Shown: in pieces, positions 25,284 through 37,680 of the stretch | Layout of the letters: each line of letters opens with the position of its first letter | How positions within the stretch are numbered: position 1 is the first letter of the stretch | From: Leguminivora glycinivorella | Taxonomy: Eukaryota; Arthropoda; Insecta; Lepidoptera; Tortricidae | Reading direction: 5' to 3' | Length of the DNA: 64,000 nt | NCBI RefSeq assembly: GCF_023078275.1 | Contig: NC_062990.1 | Coordinates: forward strand, 10,617,549 to 10,681,548 | The notes under the pieces: generated by a model | Databases searched by the model: none | Seen by the model: only the letters and a program-made list of their open reading frames with translations | Told to the model about the DNA's origin: nothing | Position numbers and translations under genes: made by a program

Positions 25284-26176
25284 GTTTAGGCCCATGACTA
25301 CATATTCCCAATCCTACAGATTCTCTAATCTACAGAGTCCCAATTTAACAGATAACCAATTATACAGATTCCCAATTCAACAGATAACAAATTACACAGG
25401 TTCCCAATTTAAGAGACAACCAATTATACAGATTCCCAATTCCACAGATTCTCTATAATACGGATTCCCAATTTAACAGATAACCAATTACACAGGTTCC
25501 CAATTCTACAAATTCTTTATTCCACAGTTTCTTATCTCTACAGTTTCCCAATTATACAAATTCCTAAATGCACAGATTTTTTAGTTTATTTATTATCTAT
25601 TATAAAACAGAGCCGCTTTCTTTGTAGTCAGATGAAAAACTTTGGTTAAATTTTTAAACTCTACAGATTAGCATCCTTCAAAATGACAGCCAGTAATTAT
25701 ATTCATCTAAAGAAATAGTTTTTATCTAATTTGATACAACATACTCAAATAACATATCATATTTTTATGGTGCTATTATAATATTTAATAATATTGTATA
25801 AATATATGTATTAGAGTAAAATTGAAAATAGTATACATATTTTCAAATATGGCCGTACTAATAGTTATAATCTGTAGAATTGGGAATCTGTAGGACTGGA
25901 AATCTGTTGGACTGGGAATCTGTAGAATTGGGAGTTTGAGGAAATGGGAGTCTGTATAATCACGAATATGTTGATTTGAAATTTTGTAGAATACCAATTA
26001 TGTACAATTGTGAATGTGTAGAATCAAGATTCTGTAAAATTTAAATTATGTAAAATTGGGAATCTGTAGAATTGTGAATATGTAGAATCAAGATTCTGTA
26101 AAATTTAAATTATGTAAAATTGGGAGTCTGTAGAGATAGAAATCTGTAATACAAATCTGTAGAACTGGGCCTAAAC
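25284..26176. mobile_element. Fold-back element with degenerate repeat arms, FB-2
   Basis: Outer ends GTTTAGGCCCA and TGGGCCTAAAC. The left arm is a train of degenerate units of ~19 bp around ACAGATTCCCAATT, the right arm its inverse around AATTGGGAATCTGT, with an AT-rich spacer at about 25590-25865. No coding capacity. Confidence 0.7.
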
Positions 26177-26452
26177 CATAAATAATAATGTAAAATGAAT
26201 CCCTCTTTGTCAGTATAGTCTAACGAGTTTTACACGTGTCTTGATCCGGCGACATTGCACGCAGAGCTTGCTGAGACTGCTAAGAGCTTACACTTCCGAG
26301 AGGTTTGAAGGACACAGCTTATGTTGGAGCAAAGGAGGCGCTGTTTTGTTTTTAAATATATTTAATAGGTAGATAAGTGAATGTAGGTAATTAATTAGAA
26401 GCCGCCGCCACCGCGCCTGTACGTTATTAGGTACGCTGTACGCCGTCAGATG

Positions 26453-26778
26453 GTAAGGACGATAAATGAAACCAGGCATATAATTCAATATTGTTATCAT
26501 TAATTAAGAGGTGTTTTTGAGTTACTCTTAATTTTCACGCCATAGAGAATTTTTGAAAAATTTCCCAGCAGCAATGTACTGTAAACGTGGTTGCGATGAC
26601 AATCAATGACAACTGTCAACGAGCGTTTAACGCGAGTGTGTTTGCATTACGTTGCGGGCCGAATTAATTTGTATGGATAAAAAAAATATTTCAATTTTAA
26701 GTAAAAGTTATCTAATTCCATTTTTAATGTCCTATACTCACACCACCGTTAAGAGGTTCGCCCGTATACACCCTGTAT
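26453..26778 (+). repeat. Interspersed repeat with TACACCCTGTA end, copy 2
   Basis: Nearly identical to 3932-4264, including GTAAACGTGGTTGCGATGAC and GTTGCGGGCCGAATTAATTT. Confidence 0.6.
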
Positions 26779-26964
26779 AGTTGCAGTCGAAGAATTTTAA
26801 TATTTTGTACGAAACCAATAGCGGTGAACGCCTAGATTAGATTACATTTCTTTATTTCGTGATAAAAAATTACATTATATTGTAACGTGTTAAAAGTATG
26901 TTTTCATAGTCGTAATGTCTCCCAATAAGGATCGTCATTTACAAAGAAACAAATACGTATCTAT

Positions 26965-27212
26965 TGTTAAGAATCTCATAACTTCACAAATTATTTATAT
27001 AATATTTTTAAGACAATGTTAAATATTTCATAATTTTACCCAAAGATTGATATATTTTTTGTATGTTGGCAACCCCGGCGGCGCGAGCGCGGGGCTGTCA
27101 GTTAGTTTTCTCGGCGTAAAGAAGTGAACTTTGTTTTCTGTGACGATTCGTAAAATAATAATAAATAGTACGAAGGACCCCTTTTGGAATCTTAATTACT
27201 ATGTTGGTAAAA
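26965..27212 (+). repeat. 5' LTR
   Basis: It differs from the 3' LTR only at TAGTACG versus TAGCACG. A possible primer-binding site (TCAGAAGTG, like a tRNA-Leu type) starts 2 nt after it; this is tentative. Confidence 0.8.
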
Positions 27213-29132
27213 ATTCAGAAGTGACATAAGTTCTCAAACCCACAGAATTGTGTTTTGTAAGTAAAGGATCAAGGACAACTTGGTATGTAAGAATTGTTTT
27301 TCTTTTCAATCTGAGCCGGCTTGCTACTCATACGATTTCGTACTTAATTATCGATCGTAGTTATCGGGGGTTACTGATATACTGAACAATTAACATAAAT
27401 AACATGTTTTGTGCCCTGAAAGCAAACAGAAAATGTCGTAATATTTGAGGTTATTTGCAAGAAAATAGTTATGTTCTACTACTAGCTCGGACAAACTCGA
27501 GCCTCGATTCAACATAAGGTGGATTAAGTAACTTGTGTTATTGTTTACGGGTTAAGATATTCTCGTAGCATAGTAACTAAATTACGTAGAAAAGTCACCC
27601 ACGAATATCGATAATATGTGTAGCGAACTGAGCGTGCTCTACCTATTCATTATGTTGAGAAACATGGTGAATACAACAATAATCATGTCACTATTAGCAA
27701 TGATTTATATTTAACTTTATTTTCATTAGCACACTTGGTAATAACCGGCTTTGTCAAAGAGTTCTTTCCTTTCATATTGTTGTTCGGTAGTAGCCTACTT
27801 TTCAGTTACGGCCTTGTAGTCAGTGTTACGTACCAAAGCTTATTTGTTATTAAACCATAATTGTAATATTCTTACACACTGATTTACTTTAAAATGGTTA
27901 ATAATATCATTAATGAATGTTGGATGATTGTAATTACAGCCATACAATTTGTCAATGAATAAAACACAACAGGAATGTAAAATGCTCTAAATAATTCAAA
28001 TGAAATTATATTGAGTAAATAAATCACAATATGAAGTCCTCTGAGTTGTAATAGATAATAAAAACTGTATCTGCATAGTAGCCTGCACAATGTGCCAAGC
28101 GTACATTATCTACTTAACTGTCATTACAAAAACTTTAGAGCTGCATATAGAGCTCATATTTATAGGGTTTTAGCATATATTTCGGTTAATTGTTATGATT
28201 TCATAATAAAAATACAATAATGATAAATAAGTTCTTATGAAATCCGGTTATTCAACGGGCCAATTTGGGCTAATGAAATTTTGCTTGCAATTGCTACCTC
28301 AAGAAGTCAAGATGCTAGTGTACAATTTTTCAAATCCTAAATAGTATTTGAGATGAAGGAATATAGCAAGACAATCCATTACAAACAGTAGCATAGCGGG
28401 AAAGTGGCTTACTCGTTGGTTATTGATTTGGTTTTGTTAATGGTGGCTTCACACAGTTTCAATTAAGTGATTCTGCCAAAAGCTTATGACATTATCATGT
28501 AATATATACGGATCAGTTTGACAGTCCAGCGAGGTAATGTAGCCAGTGCCTGCGACACCTTACCGCAGGGACTTTTAGTTTTAGTTTTTATTTATTTACT
28601 TATTTCTATATATAGGAATTTTTACATTTAACGTTTATATAGAACTAAAATAAAAGTGACTAGTTATACTTACGAATTATTCATCAGAATATTTTAGTGG
28701 ATTAAACTGATCAAGTACTTATTATACTAACTACATTCAATAACTAGTGCTTATTGGGTTTTATCATCCTCAACTCAAAACAATAACAAAAAATAATATA
28801 TTTTACATTCTGACATTAAGATTCTAATAAAACAAAGACAGAACAATTTCACTTATACATAATGTTTTCGTCCATCTTTATTAAATTGGATGTCCACATT
28901 CCTACGGTCCACGGGTCGACCCATATTGTTGGTATTACACATTATTAAATTCTCAAAACTGCATTAAAAAATATATATGTATAAATGTATAATGATAAAC
29001 GAACTATTGCATGCGGTACCTAAGGGTTAAATTGATTTAACATCAAGTAGTTTAAAATAAATCTATACCCGTCAAATAAAATTTTAGTACAACCAAACAA
29101 TCTGATACAAATTGTTAATCACACATATACGG

Positions 29133-29490
29133 GGTGGGTCATAATGCGTTTATACATGGTGACCCATATAGTTCCCATGACTATAATAAATAAGGTTTTT
29201 TTTGATCACACAAACAGGGTGGGCCATAATTCATTTATAAATGGTGACCCATATAGTTCCCATGACTATTATAAATAAGGTTTTTCTTTAATATGTATAT
29301 ACAGGGTGGGCAATGATGCGTTTGCATGTGGTGACCCACTTAGTGCCATGTTTATACCTGATACGAATATTTTTTTATCGCACGTATACAGGGTGGGCCA
29401 TAATGCGTTCATACATGGTGACCTACACAGTGCAAATGGTTATACTGAATACAATTCTTTTTATCGCACGTATACAGGGTGGGCCATAAT
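29133..29490 (+). repeat. ~85-bp tandem repeat, about 4.2 copies
   Basis: Units begin ACAGGGTGGGCCATAATGCG near 29133, 29217, 29302, 29388 and 29473 (last partial). Later units diverge in their second half. Internal to the LTR element. Confidence 0.8.
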
Positions 29491-29798
29491 AATACGTGAA
29501 AACAAGTAGAGATCGTTCAAGTTCGACTGAGCGCTATAGTCGAAGGAGAAGTAATTCTCGAAAGCATTTATCTAGTAGTAGTGAGAGTATTAGTGACTTT
29601 CATGATAAACGTCATAAATATCGACACCGTCATATATGACGGTTCACAATGTGTTTTAATTTGAGGAAATTGATTGTTCTTTTTTTATATTGTTTTGAAT
29701 ATTGAACTGCTTAAGTTTATGTGAAACTGTGAAGTTGTTATGTTTGTGTCTACTTATAATTGTTGAAATTTATCTCAGATAACACCACTACAGTTGTA

Positions 29799-30480
29799 CT
29801 GGATGAGGCCGAAGCCCTTTTGTGGCAAGCGGTAGCCAGTCATTTCATCATAACGCTGGACGAGGCCGGAGCCCTTGTGTGGCAAACGGTAGCCAGACAT
29901 TTCATCATAATGCTGGACGAGGCCGGAGCCCTTGTGTGGCAAACGGTAGCCAGACATTTCATCATAATGCTGGACGAGGCCGGAGCCCTTGTGTGGCAAA
30001 CGGTAGCCAGACATTTCATCATAATGCTGGACGGGGCCGGAGCCCGTGTGTGGCAAACGGTAGCCAGACATTTCATCATAATGCTGGACGGTGCCGGAGC
30101 CCTTGTGTGGCAAACGGTAGCCAGACATTTCATCATAATGCTGGACGAGGCCGGAGCCCTTGTGTGGTAAACGGTAGCCAGACATTTCATCATAATGCTG
30201 GACGAGGCCGGAGCCCTTGTGTGGCAAACGGTAGTCAGTCATTTCATCATAATACTGGACGAGGCCGAAGCACCTGGTGTGTGCAAGCGGTAGCCAGATT
30301 ATTTAGCTTATACTGGACGAGGCCGAAGCACCTGGTGTGTGCAAGCGGTAGCCAGATTATTTAGCTTATACTGGACGAGGCCAAAGCACCTGGTGTGTGC
30401 AAGCGTTAGCCAGATCATTTAGATCATACTGGATGAGACCGAAGCATGCGCAAACGGTAGCCAGTCATCTCACCGTAACA
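29799..30480 (+). repeat. 57-bp minisatellite, about 12 copies
   Basis: The unit runs CTGGACGAGGCCGGAGCCCT to ACATTTCATCATAATG. The first eight units are very similar, later ones (from 30255) carry GCACCTGGTGTGTGCAAGCGG and decay, with an outlier near 31066. Because 57 is 19 codons the array stays open in several frames on both strands, which is a periodicity effect. Confidence 0.85.
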
Positions 30481-30895
30481 CAGGACTGAGGCCACAGCAC
30501 CACCGGTTGTGTAAGTGGTAGTCTGACATTCTATCGTTAACGTTGAACGACACCTAAAGGTTTATACATGTGAGGTGATAGTAAACGGTAAGCAGACTAA
30601 TCAGTATTATATTCAATAATGAAATTTCAGAGTTCATATCGTCTTGAAATTCTTGAAGAATTTAACATCTTTATGGATAACTTGATGATGTGAAATGTTC
30701 ATTTTAGAACTTGATCTGAACCAAGTGACATGTTCTCGCTTAATTAGGTATTCATCTTGTTTGATTTTTGGTCATTTTAACATTATACACCACGAATATG
30801 TTATTATTTTATTTAGTAGGTAATTCTATTTTGCAACATTTGTTATTCTATCCTAAAATGGGCACACAAGAGTACCTTACTTCAGAGAAATTTAA

Positions 30896-31018
30896 CACTT
30901 TCGAAACCGGGCTCTACGCGGCGCTACGACATTTTCGCTACATACGGGTTTCCCCATGTAATCGGCTACGCTTCTACGAGCGGTGTGCCCGACAGTCGGG
31001 TTCTTGGTAGCGAAAGTG
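30896..31018. mobile_element. Small MITE with TTAA target sites
   Basis: Starts CACTTTCG and ends CGAAAGTG, flanked by TTAA at 30892-30895 and 31019-31022, as in piggyBac-type elements. It sits inside the LTR element. Confidence 0.6.
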
Positions 31019-31099
31019 TTAACTAACGAAGAGGTTCGATAAATTTCCTTAAATTCGTGTTTTAACTGGACGGAGACTGAAGTAGCTGGTTACAAGCGG

Positions 31100-34000
31100 T
31101 AGCCAGATTGTTATTTTTCTAGAAATAAGTTGGAACACTGCTTGCGCAAGAGCACTCGTGGTGTCCAGCCCTGAAAGTTGTTACTTACTAATGTTGATCA
31201 TATCATGACGAGACGTTCGTTGCACAGAACATAATGTCTCTGATTTGTTATATGATTATTTTGTGTCTTTCTTCTTTCTTACAAGCCGGCGAGATATTTC
31301 CTTAAACAAGCGGATACGATGGGCTATTGTGTTTCTACCATTATTCATTTTGGATGGATCCTTGAGGTGGACAAGAATTCAGCGTTCAGTTGTATAAGTT
31401 GCTGGCTGAAGGGGGGTGAAAAAAAAAAACATTGGTCGTAAACGCTGAGACTGCATGTTGGCTTAGCGCAGGACGTTTTCGTACTATTTTATGTATGATA
31501 ATCTACAATTTTAATTTTGCGTCCATAACAAGCTTAAATTGATGATATTGAAATATCGACTAATAATACAATATTTAGGAATATCGACTGAGTCGCAGTT
31601 TTAAGTCTTTCCCTTATAATTCGAATGCTGCATACTGTATGGTCATTTTTCACTGTAAGTTAGCATATGAAACAAACTATTTTCAGAATCATTTGGAGGT
31701 ACACCTCCTAAAGTAAATTTAATTTTATGTCAAATTTAGATACTCAATTTGCTGTTTTTTTTGTCTTTTTATTAGGTTAATTTTAAATTGCGGTATTCGT
31801 ATTTGGGATTTCCTTTAAAAACCTCGTATTACTAGTAAATTTAAAGAACAAAGATAAAACACTTTTACATAGTCATGAAGTAGTGACGAAATGATAATAT
31901 TTTATATGAGATGCGAAATGCAAAAAAAAAAAAAAAAAAAAAATACAACGGAAATAAAGTTTTGGGCATTATAACGAGGCGAGTTAGATCTATATACTAT
32001 CGGAGATCTGACTTTTGGTACTTAAATATAACTTGCAATTTACAGGACATTTGTTATTCGCAAAATTTTTATTATTTACGTACATTACAAAACCATTACT
32101 TAGAATAGCTTCTGTCTCCTTGTAATTAAGTGATTGAAAAGTATAGGTGAGCTTTTTGGGCTCATTTTGGGGATTTGCCTTTCAGATGACAATGCTTTAG
32201 CATTGCATTGTAGGCGTAATTCACTATAAGTAAGCATAAAACTGCTCTAGTATCAGCTAGCTTAGCTCGTGTTTTTATACAAATTACCTATGATTAAGCG
32301 ATAATGTGGTACCTTTTGTTTGAGAGTGGCACATTTGAACCACACTTGAAGAACCACATCTACGGGACATACTGGTATGGCCGCATTAACCTTACATAAA
32401 TATATTAATACTAGTATTACCTGTGACCATTTTAATTAACTCCATAGTTATTATAATAAACAGTGCTTTTGCGTATCTGCACGTAATTATGGCACTAATG
32501 TAGTTTTAGTTTATTTATAGTGTATTCATAAAATATAAGTGACTTGAGTCATATATGACATCTTAAACAATTACTATTTTATGTTGATTATTGATACGAT
32601 ACGGCTGCCACGTGACAGGTTTAGCCAAGTGTGGAGCCGTACGATATTGATATCATGGTTTTTCAAAATATTTCCTATTAATAAATTATTCTTATCTTTA
32701 CAATAACATTTCAAAAAAAAAAAAAATATCCTAATTTACCCATATATAAAGATCTTGATCTAGAATCTATTTTGTATAAAGGGCTCTAAACTGTTTGAGA
32801 ACACTCTGAGGTTCCCAGAATCGTAGATATTATCTGGTGGACGGTGCAATAATTTAGTTGCTGTATGATTTATTATCTGGAACTAATCAAAATTTAGCAG
32901 TTGATTCAGATGAGCTGTATCCTGTTATAGAATTATAATGTATTTATTTACTTACAATTATGATTTTGTTTACACTAGTGCTTAGTGTTTACTTGCATAG
33001 AGGTTGATAAAACTTACTATTTATTAAAAAAAAAAAAAAAGTGTATAAGCTACGTAGATTTTAATGAACAAACGGGTCTTAGGGTCAATTTATGTTGGAT
33101 TTGTGCTACGAATGGCTGTACTAGGTACGGTTCTAACTCGTGACAACCTCGTTGAAACAAATGGAATCTGTTTTAGCTATAGGTAAAAGCGTCGAGACTT
33201 CATTCCCATTATAGTCATTAAAAATTAGGAACAACATCTTATAGACTGATTCCGTATGTTGTAATATTCTAATTTTCAATAATAATATCTGGTAATCTAC
33301 ACAATTTTACATCCTACTATGATCACTGAATCGGAATGAAGACTTAGGCTATGATACTTGAGCTATGGCAGATATTAACGACCCATGCCTGTAATTATTC
33401 ACTATGGATGTGAATACACGCAGCTTGTTCTGTATAAATAATACTTTAGCACGTTGGAAGATGTCAAGAAAGATACCGATTTTGATATGCTTATTGCACA
33501 TGTGAAAACCATTTATGGAGCGGTAATCTCTATCGGCATCGCGGTACATTTGACGTACAACGATCGTACTTTTTCATCATTTTTATTCAAAGCTGAAGAC
33601 AGACGCCTATCCGTTAGACTACTTCTCTTATTGTATTTTTTTTTTTGTAGTCGAGGTGACGAATGTAAATTGGATGCATATTTCACGATATTGTAGTACG
33701 TTTATAAGACTAAAAGCACATATCTTTAACTGCAAAGCGCAAGATTAATTAGAAATTATATTAAATAAGCTATAATGAAACAAAAATAAGATCACATAAT
33801 TAAATAAGTATGTGATAGATTTAAATGCACGGTTTCTAAATTTATTACAACTTATTTGAGTTATAAAACTTATTTTAGCTGTCAAAGTAACGGTCCGTGC
33901 AATACAACTCGTTTGTTTATTATGATTATTATATATGTTGTTGTGTGTTCTTTGTAAATTGAGTCTATTTAGTTTTAGTAATAATTATAGGAGAGATATT

Positions 34001-35060
34001 GTTTTTGGCACAAAATTATATAGGAATGTAACGTCTGGGAATGAACAGTTGCGACTGGAATCTATTTTAAAGTTATAGGTTTATATTATATGCACAATGA
34101 GGAATTCCAATGAGTGATTAATTTAATATTATGCAATAACCTACTTTAAGATTGGGATATGTAAATCTGATGTTATATATGCAATATAAATATCTGTGTT
34201 TGTAAAACAAGATGTAGACTATAAGAAATTCAAAATAATTTAGCTGTTACCATAACGGGCGTAAGAAAATATGAGATTCATTTAGCAAGAAATTCCATCT
34301 TGTGTTTTTCTCTTATTTGTGTATCGTCAGAATAATTTCATATTCAATTTAATGTTGTTCCATTGTTTCAATGTATGTTTTTAAATGTAGTTCCAGCGTT
34401 CCAACTCTATTTAGCAAGAGAGAAAACGGGAAATAGTCGTGTATTAATTATCTGCTAAATTAGATGGAATACTGAGTGCTCTTTCTCGTTTTAGAATAAA
34501 TTTACCTAATATGTCCCAAATAAGTTTGTAAAATGTGGATTCAGTGCAGCTCAGCAAAAGAAGGTCGTTATACTGCTATCGCGCAGGTATAATACGCTAT
34601 AGGCTACAAAATGTCCAACGAATGAGGACATTCTAACAAAGCAGGATGGCCGAGAGGGCCAGAGGTACTTACAGTTGAGTTGCACTGGATGTACAGATAT
34701 ATACATATATATATAAATATTTTTTCTCTTTCTATTCACTGTATTGAGTCATTTATGTAGTGGTTCGTCGCTACCTACTAACTTATCCTGATTGAATTAC
34801 TAACCTGACATAATGGCTTGATTTGTGAATAGCTGATACTAGACCGATTGTAGAACATTTTAATCCAGCTGGGTTCGAGTGATCTCAACTAGTTTTTTTT
34901 ATATTAGTTTTGTTCAAGGGTACGTTCATCCCAAGTTTTCGGGTAGATTAAAACTTACAAGTTAATTTAAGTTAATTTTAAAAATAATTGTTAAAGCTTG
35001 TTTGATTCCTTTTATCCATGTGTTTGTGCCTGGGACAGGCACTGGGTCAGGATGGTCGAC
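31100..35060. other. Interior of the LTR element, 3' half, no coding seen
   Basis: AT-rich, with an A-run of about 22 at 31921 and only short frames without domains (31911, 33454, 34551). The direct repeats at its ends are the only evidence that it belongs to the element. Confidence 0.4.
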
Positions 35061-35308
35061 TGTTAAGAATCTCATAACTTCACAAATTATTTATATAATA
35101 TTTTTAAGACAATGTTAAATATTTCATAATTTTACCCAAAGATTGATATATTTTTTGTATGTTGGCAACCCCGGCGGCGCGAGCGCGGGGCTGTCAGTTA
35201 GTTTTCTCGGCGTAAAGAAGTGAACTTTGTTTTCTGTGACGATTCGTAAAATAATAATAAATAGCACGAAGGACCCCTTTTGGAATCTTAATTACTATGT
35301 TGGTAAAA
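35061..35308 (+). repeat. 3' LTR
   Basis: It is preceded by a G-rich but not strictly polypurine stretch (GGGTCAGGATGG) and followed by the CTAT duplication. Confidence 0.8.
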
Positions 35309-35317
35309 CTATACATA

Positions 35318-35510
35318 TACCACAGTATAATAAAGAGTACTATCATAACGTATGGCCACTCCCGCTCCACGCTGAAAGTGACGACCACCCCCGCTCGGTT
35401 ACCTCACAGTTACCGCCTGTCAAAAACGCGAACAGTCGACCTGTCATATCTCACTCATACAAGCATGGTACGCGTTCACCTACACGAGCTCAGACTATGT
35501 GCTAAGAACG
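35318..35510 (+). repeat. Interspersed repeat R9
   Basis: Starts CACAGTATAATAAAGAGTAC and includes CGGTTACCTCACAGTTACCG and AGCATGGTACGCGTTCACCT. The inverse copy is at 63030-63225. The LTR element inserted just upstream of it. Confidence 0.6.
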
Positions 35511-35658
35511 CGCCTCTTTCATATATTTGATCGATAGTGTCCTAGATGTGCCTAGGTATATGTACTTGAATTATACCATAGAATAATAATTATTCTATGA
35601 TAATACGGAGTATTGTGAATCAGGAGTTGAATTTTGAATGATTAACGGTTATTTTCAT

Positions 35659-35734
35659 TAGACTTATATTGAGCGGGAGCTCGACAAAAATCAAAAAGGT
35701 AATCACGGTCTATATCCCGGTCAATATAAGTCTA
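35659..35734. mobile_element. Deleted MITE, family 4
   Basis: Left end TAGACTTATATTGA is joined directly to GCGGGAGCTCGAC and the intact right end, so the left half of the core is missing. Confidence 0.6.
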
Positions 35735-36019
35735 ATGTGAATCAAATTCAAAGTATGTAGGTTTTGTACCAGAGCATTTCTTTTTTCGCCACTTTTATGA
35801 AATGTGATATAATTGAAAAAAAATTTGCTGTTTCTACTCAGAACCACTAGCTTTTTCAATCCTAGTAGGTAAAAAAAATTGTCCCACACGATTTTTTCTT
35901 ATTTTGTTACCATTTTCCGTACATGTTGTGTGGGGTAATAAAAGAGGAAAGTAACAAAAATGCATGGAAATTCTGGGACACTTTTTGTCTCCCAGTGAGA
36001 TTGAAAGTACTCGTGATTC

Positions 36020-36250
36020 TGACTGAATCCTCGAATCCGCACGAAGCGCTTTGCTTCTTCTTTTCTTATGCGCACTGCCAAGGAGTGGAATTCCTTGCCG
36101 GCGGCTATATTTCCGAGCTCATATAACCCGGCAACCTTCAAATCAAGAGTGAACAGGCATCTTCTGGGCGAGCTTACTCCATCGTAGGCCACGTCTTTGC
36201 CTTTGGCTAGTCTGTGGCCAAGAGTAAGCCCATTTATAATAATAAAAAAA
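36020..36250 (+). mobile_element. LINE 3' end, family 3
   Basis: The frame AKEWNSLPAAIFPSSYNPAT continues FKSRVNRHLLGELTPS, a non-LTR polymerase C-terminus, then UTR (GTCTGTGGCCAAGAGTAAGC) and an A-run. Related ends are at 47047, 47824(-) and 49325(-). Confidence 0.65.
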
Positions 36251-36467
36251 AAATACAATTGACCTAAAAATCCGTAAAAAATTCAAAATAAAAAAATGGC
36301 AAAAAAAGAAATGCTCACCTAACCGAGTTGTTTGATTTGTTGCTATGCCTCCGCTGTAAACTGCGCTGCGGCAAGGCTGGTGTAAGTGCAACTAAGTCTA
36401 CTTCGGACTCGGACTTACTGTAATCCATCCTCTGCGTCAGGGTTGCTTCGCAGACCTTATGTATTTT

Positions 36468-36628
36468 ATAATTTTAGAACAAAACGGGACTTAATCGCGT
36501 AAACTCTTACATTTATATCTACCCTGAGTCTACCCGTGACCACGAACATAATGTGATGTTCGAAACGTCGGGCCAAATATAAATGTAAGCGTTTACGCGA
36601 TTAAGTCCCGTATTTTTCTAAAATTATG
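36468..36628. mobile_element. Palindromic MITE
   Basis: Arms of ~50 bp: TATAATTTTAGAACAAAACG and GGGACTTAATCGCGTAAAC inverted at the right as GTTTACGCGATTAAGTCCC. The core contains GATGTTCGAAACGTCGG. Confidence 0.7.
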
Positions 36629-36664
36629 AGTGCAAATCGTCTTATATATTTTAACAACGATTCA

Positions 36665-37285
36665 CAGAAGAGATAGATAGATAGATAGATAGAATACTCT
36701 TTATTGGCACACCTCAGCAAAAGATACAGCGGAGACAAAACAAATGATTATAAATAGAGGCAGACAACAGGCGGTCTTATCGCTAAAGAGCGATCTCTAC
36801 CAGCCTTTGCAGCAACCTTTGTGGGCAGCAACCTTTGGGTAGCGGAAATAAAAAAACATAATCAGAAAGAGTAGGTGCTACGAAATGAAAAATCATACTT
36901 ATTCTAATTTCCAACACACAAATTGAATAAACATACACATATAAGAGAATATAAATAGACTTACATAAACATACTTAAATAGTAATATACAGCAAGACAG
37001 ATATATAGTAACAAACCAACAATATACAGCAATCATACCAACCACAGAGTAAAAATAGCAATACGATCACTAAGGGAGAGATAAATAATGTTCTTTAAGC
37101 ATTTTTTTAAAAACAGAAATAGATTGAGCCCGTCTAATGCCCGGAGGAAGAGAGTTCCAAGAAGAAGAGTTATGTAGGGTTAATATTACTCGTTCAAATC
37201 TCCAAGAAAAAAAACGTACACCCATCTTAAAGGCCGGCAATGAATTCTGTAGGTTGTTAAGCTCATTAAGGCCCGCTTGCACCAA
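36665..37285 (-). mobile_element. 5'-truncated LINE end with GATA tail
   Basis: The minus-strand frame ends SSSWNSLPPGIRRAQSISVF then KKMLKEHYLSLP and stop. Its 3' UTR runs to a (TATC)n tail at 36670-36692. The upstream part of the frame (37180-37250) is a fused piece of the family 2 LINE end. Confidence 0.6.
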
Positions 37286-37379
37286 CCACTTAACTCAAAG
37301 TTAGTGGACTGTTACTGTCAAATTCCATATAAAATGGAGGGTTAACCCTCTATTTTCGTTGGTGCAAGTGACCCTAAAA

Positions 37380-37680
37380 GAAGCTAACATACTAAATGAA
37401 TGAATAACTGTGAGTGAACCTTAAGAAAAACATGAAAAATTATAATAATAAAATATCTGACGGACACGTCAAAAAAAATATTATGAAGTGTGATTCACAG
37501 TCATGTGCAATTATTTAATTTATTTTTTGAATCGGTATCTCATTAACGGTAAGAGTGACATTGACGTTAGTTTCTTAGACAAATTAGTTATATCGTCACT
37601 ACTTTAAAAAAAAATTGTATCTTCGTCTGTCAATGAAAAGAAAATTGTAGTAAGTATGTATATATATATATATATTTCAA
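37380..37680. other. AT-rich DNA with (TA)n
   Basis: Nothing recognised. A TATATA run lies at 37658-37676. Confidence 0.3.

Larger units (their letters stand above)
26965..35308 (+). mobile_element. Non-coding LTR retrotransposon (LARD-like)
   Basis: Two 248-bp direct repeats (26965-27212 and 35061-35308) bracket 7.85 kb. The 4-bp target duplication CTAT is at 26961-26964 and 35309-35312. The LTRs start TG and, by alignment, end GGTAAAA rather than CA. TATATAA (26997) and AATAAA (27160) inside the LTR fit + orientation. No gag, protease, RT or integrase motif and no long frame are visible. The interior holds an 85-bp and a 57-bp tandem array and a small TTAA-flanked MITE. Mobilisation would need proteins from another element (inference). 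Confidence 0.75.

Noticed and set aside
29760..30364. Overlapping frames of 117-180 codons on both strands
   Set aside because: They are produced by the 57-bp minisatellite (a multiple of three) lacking stops, in several frames at once.
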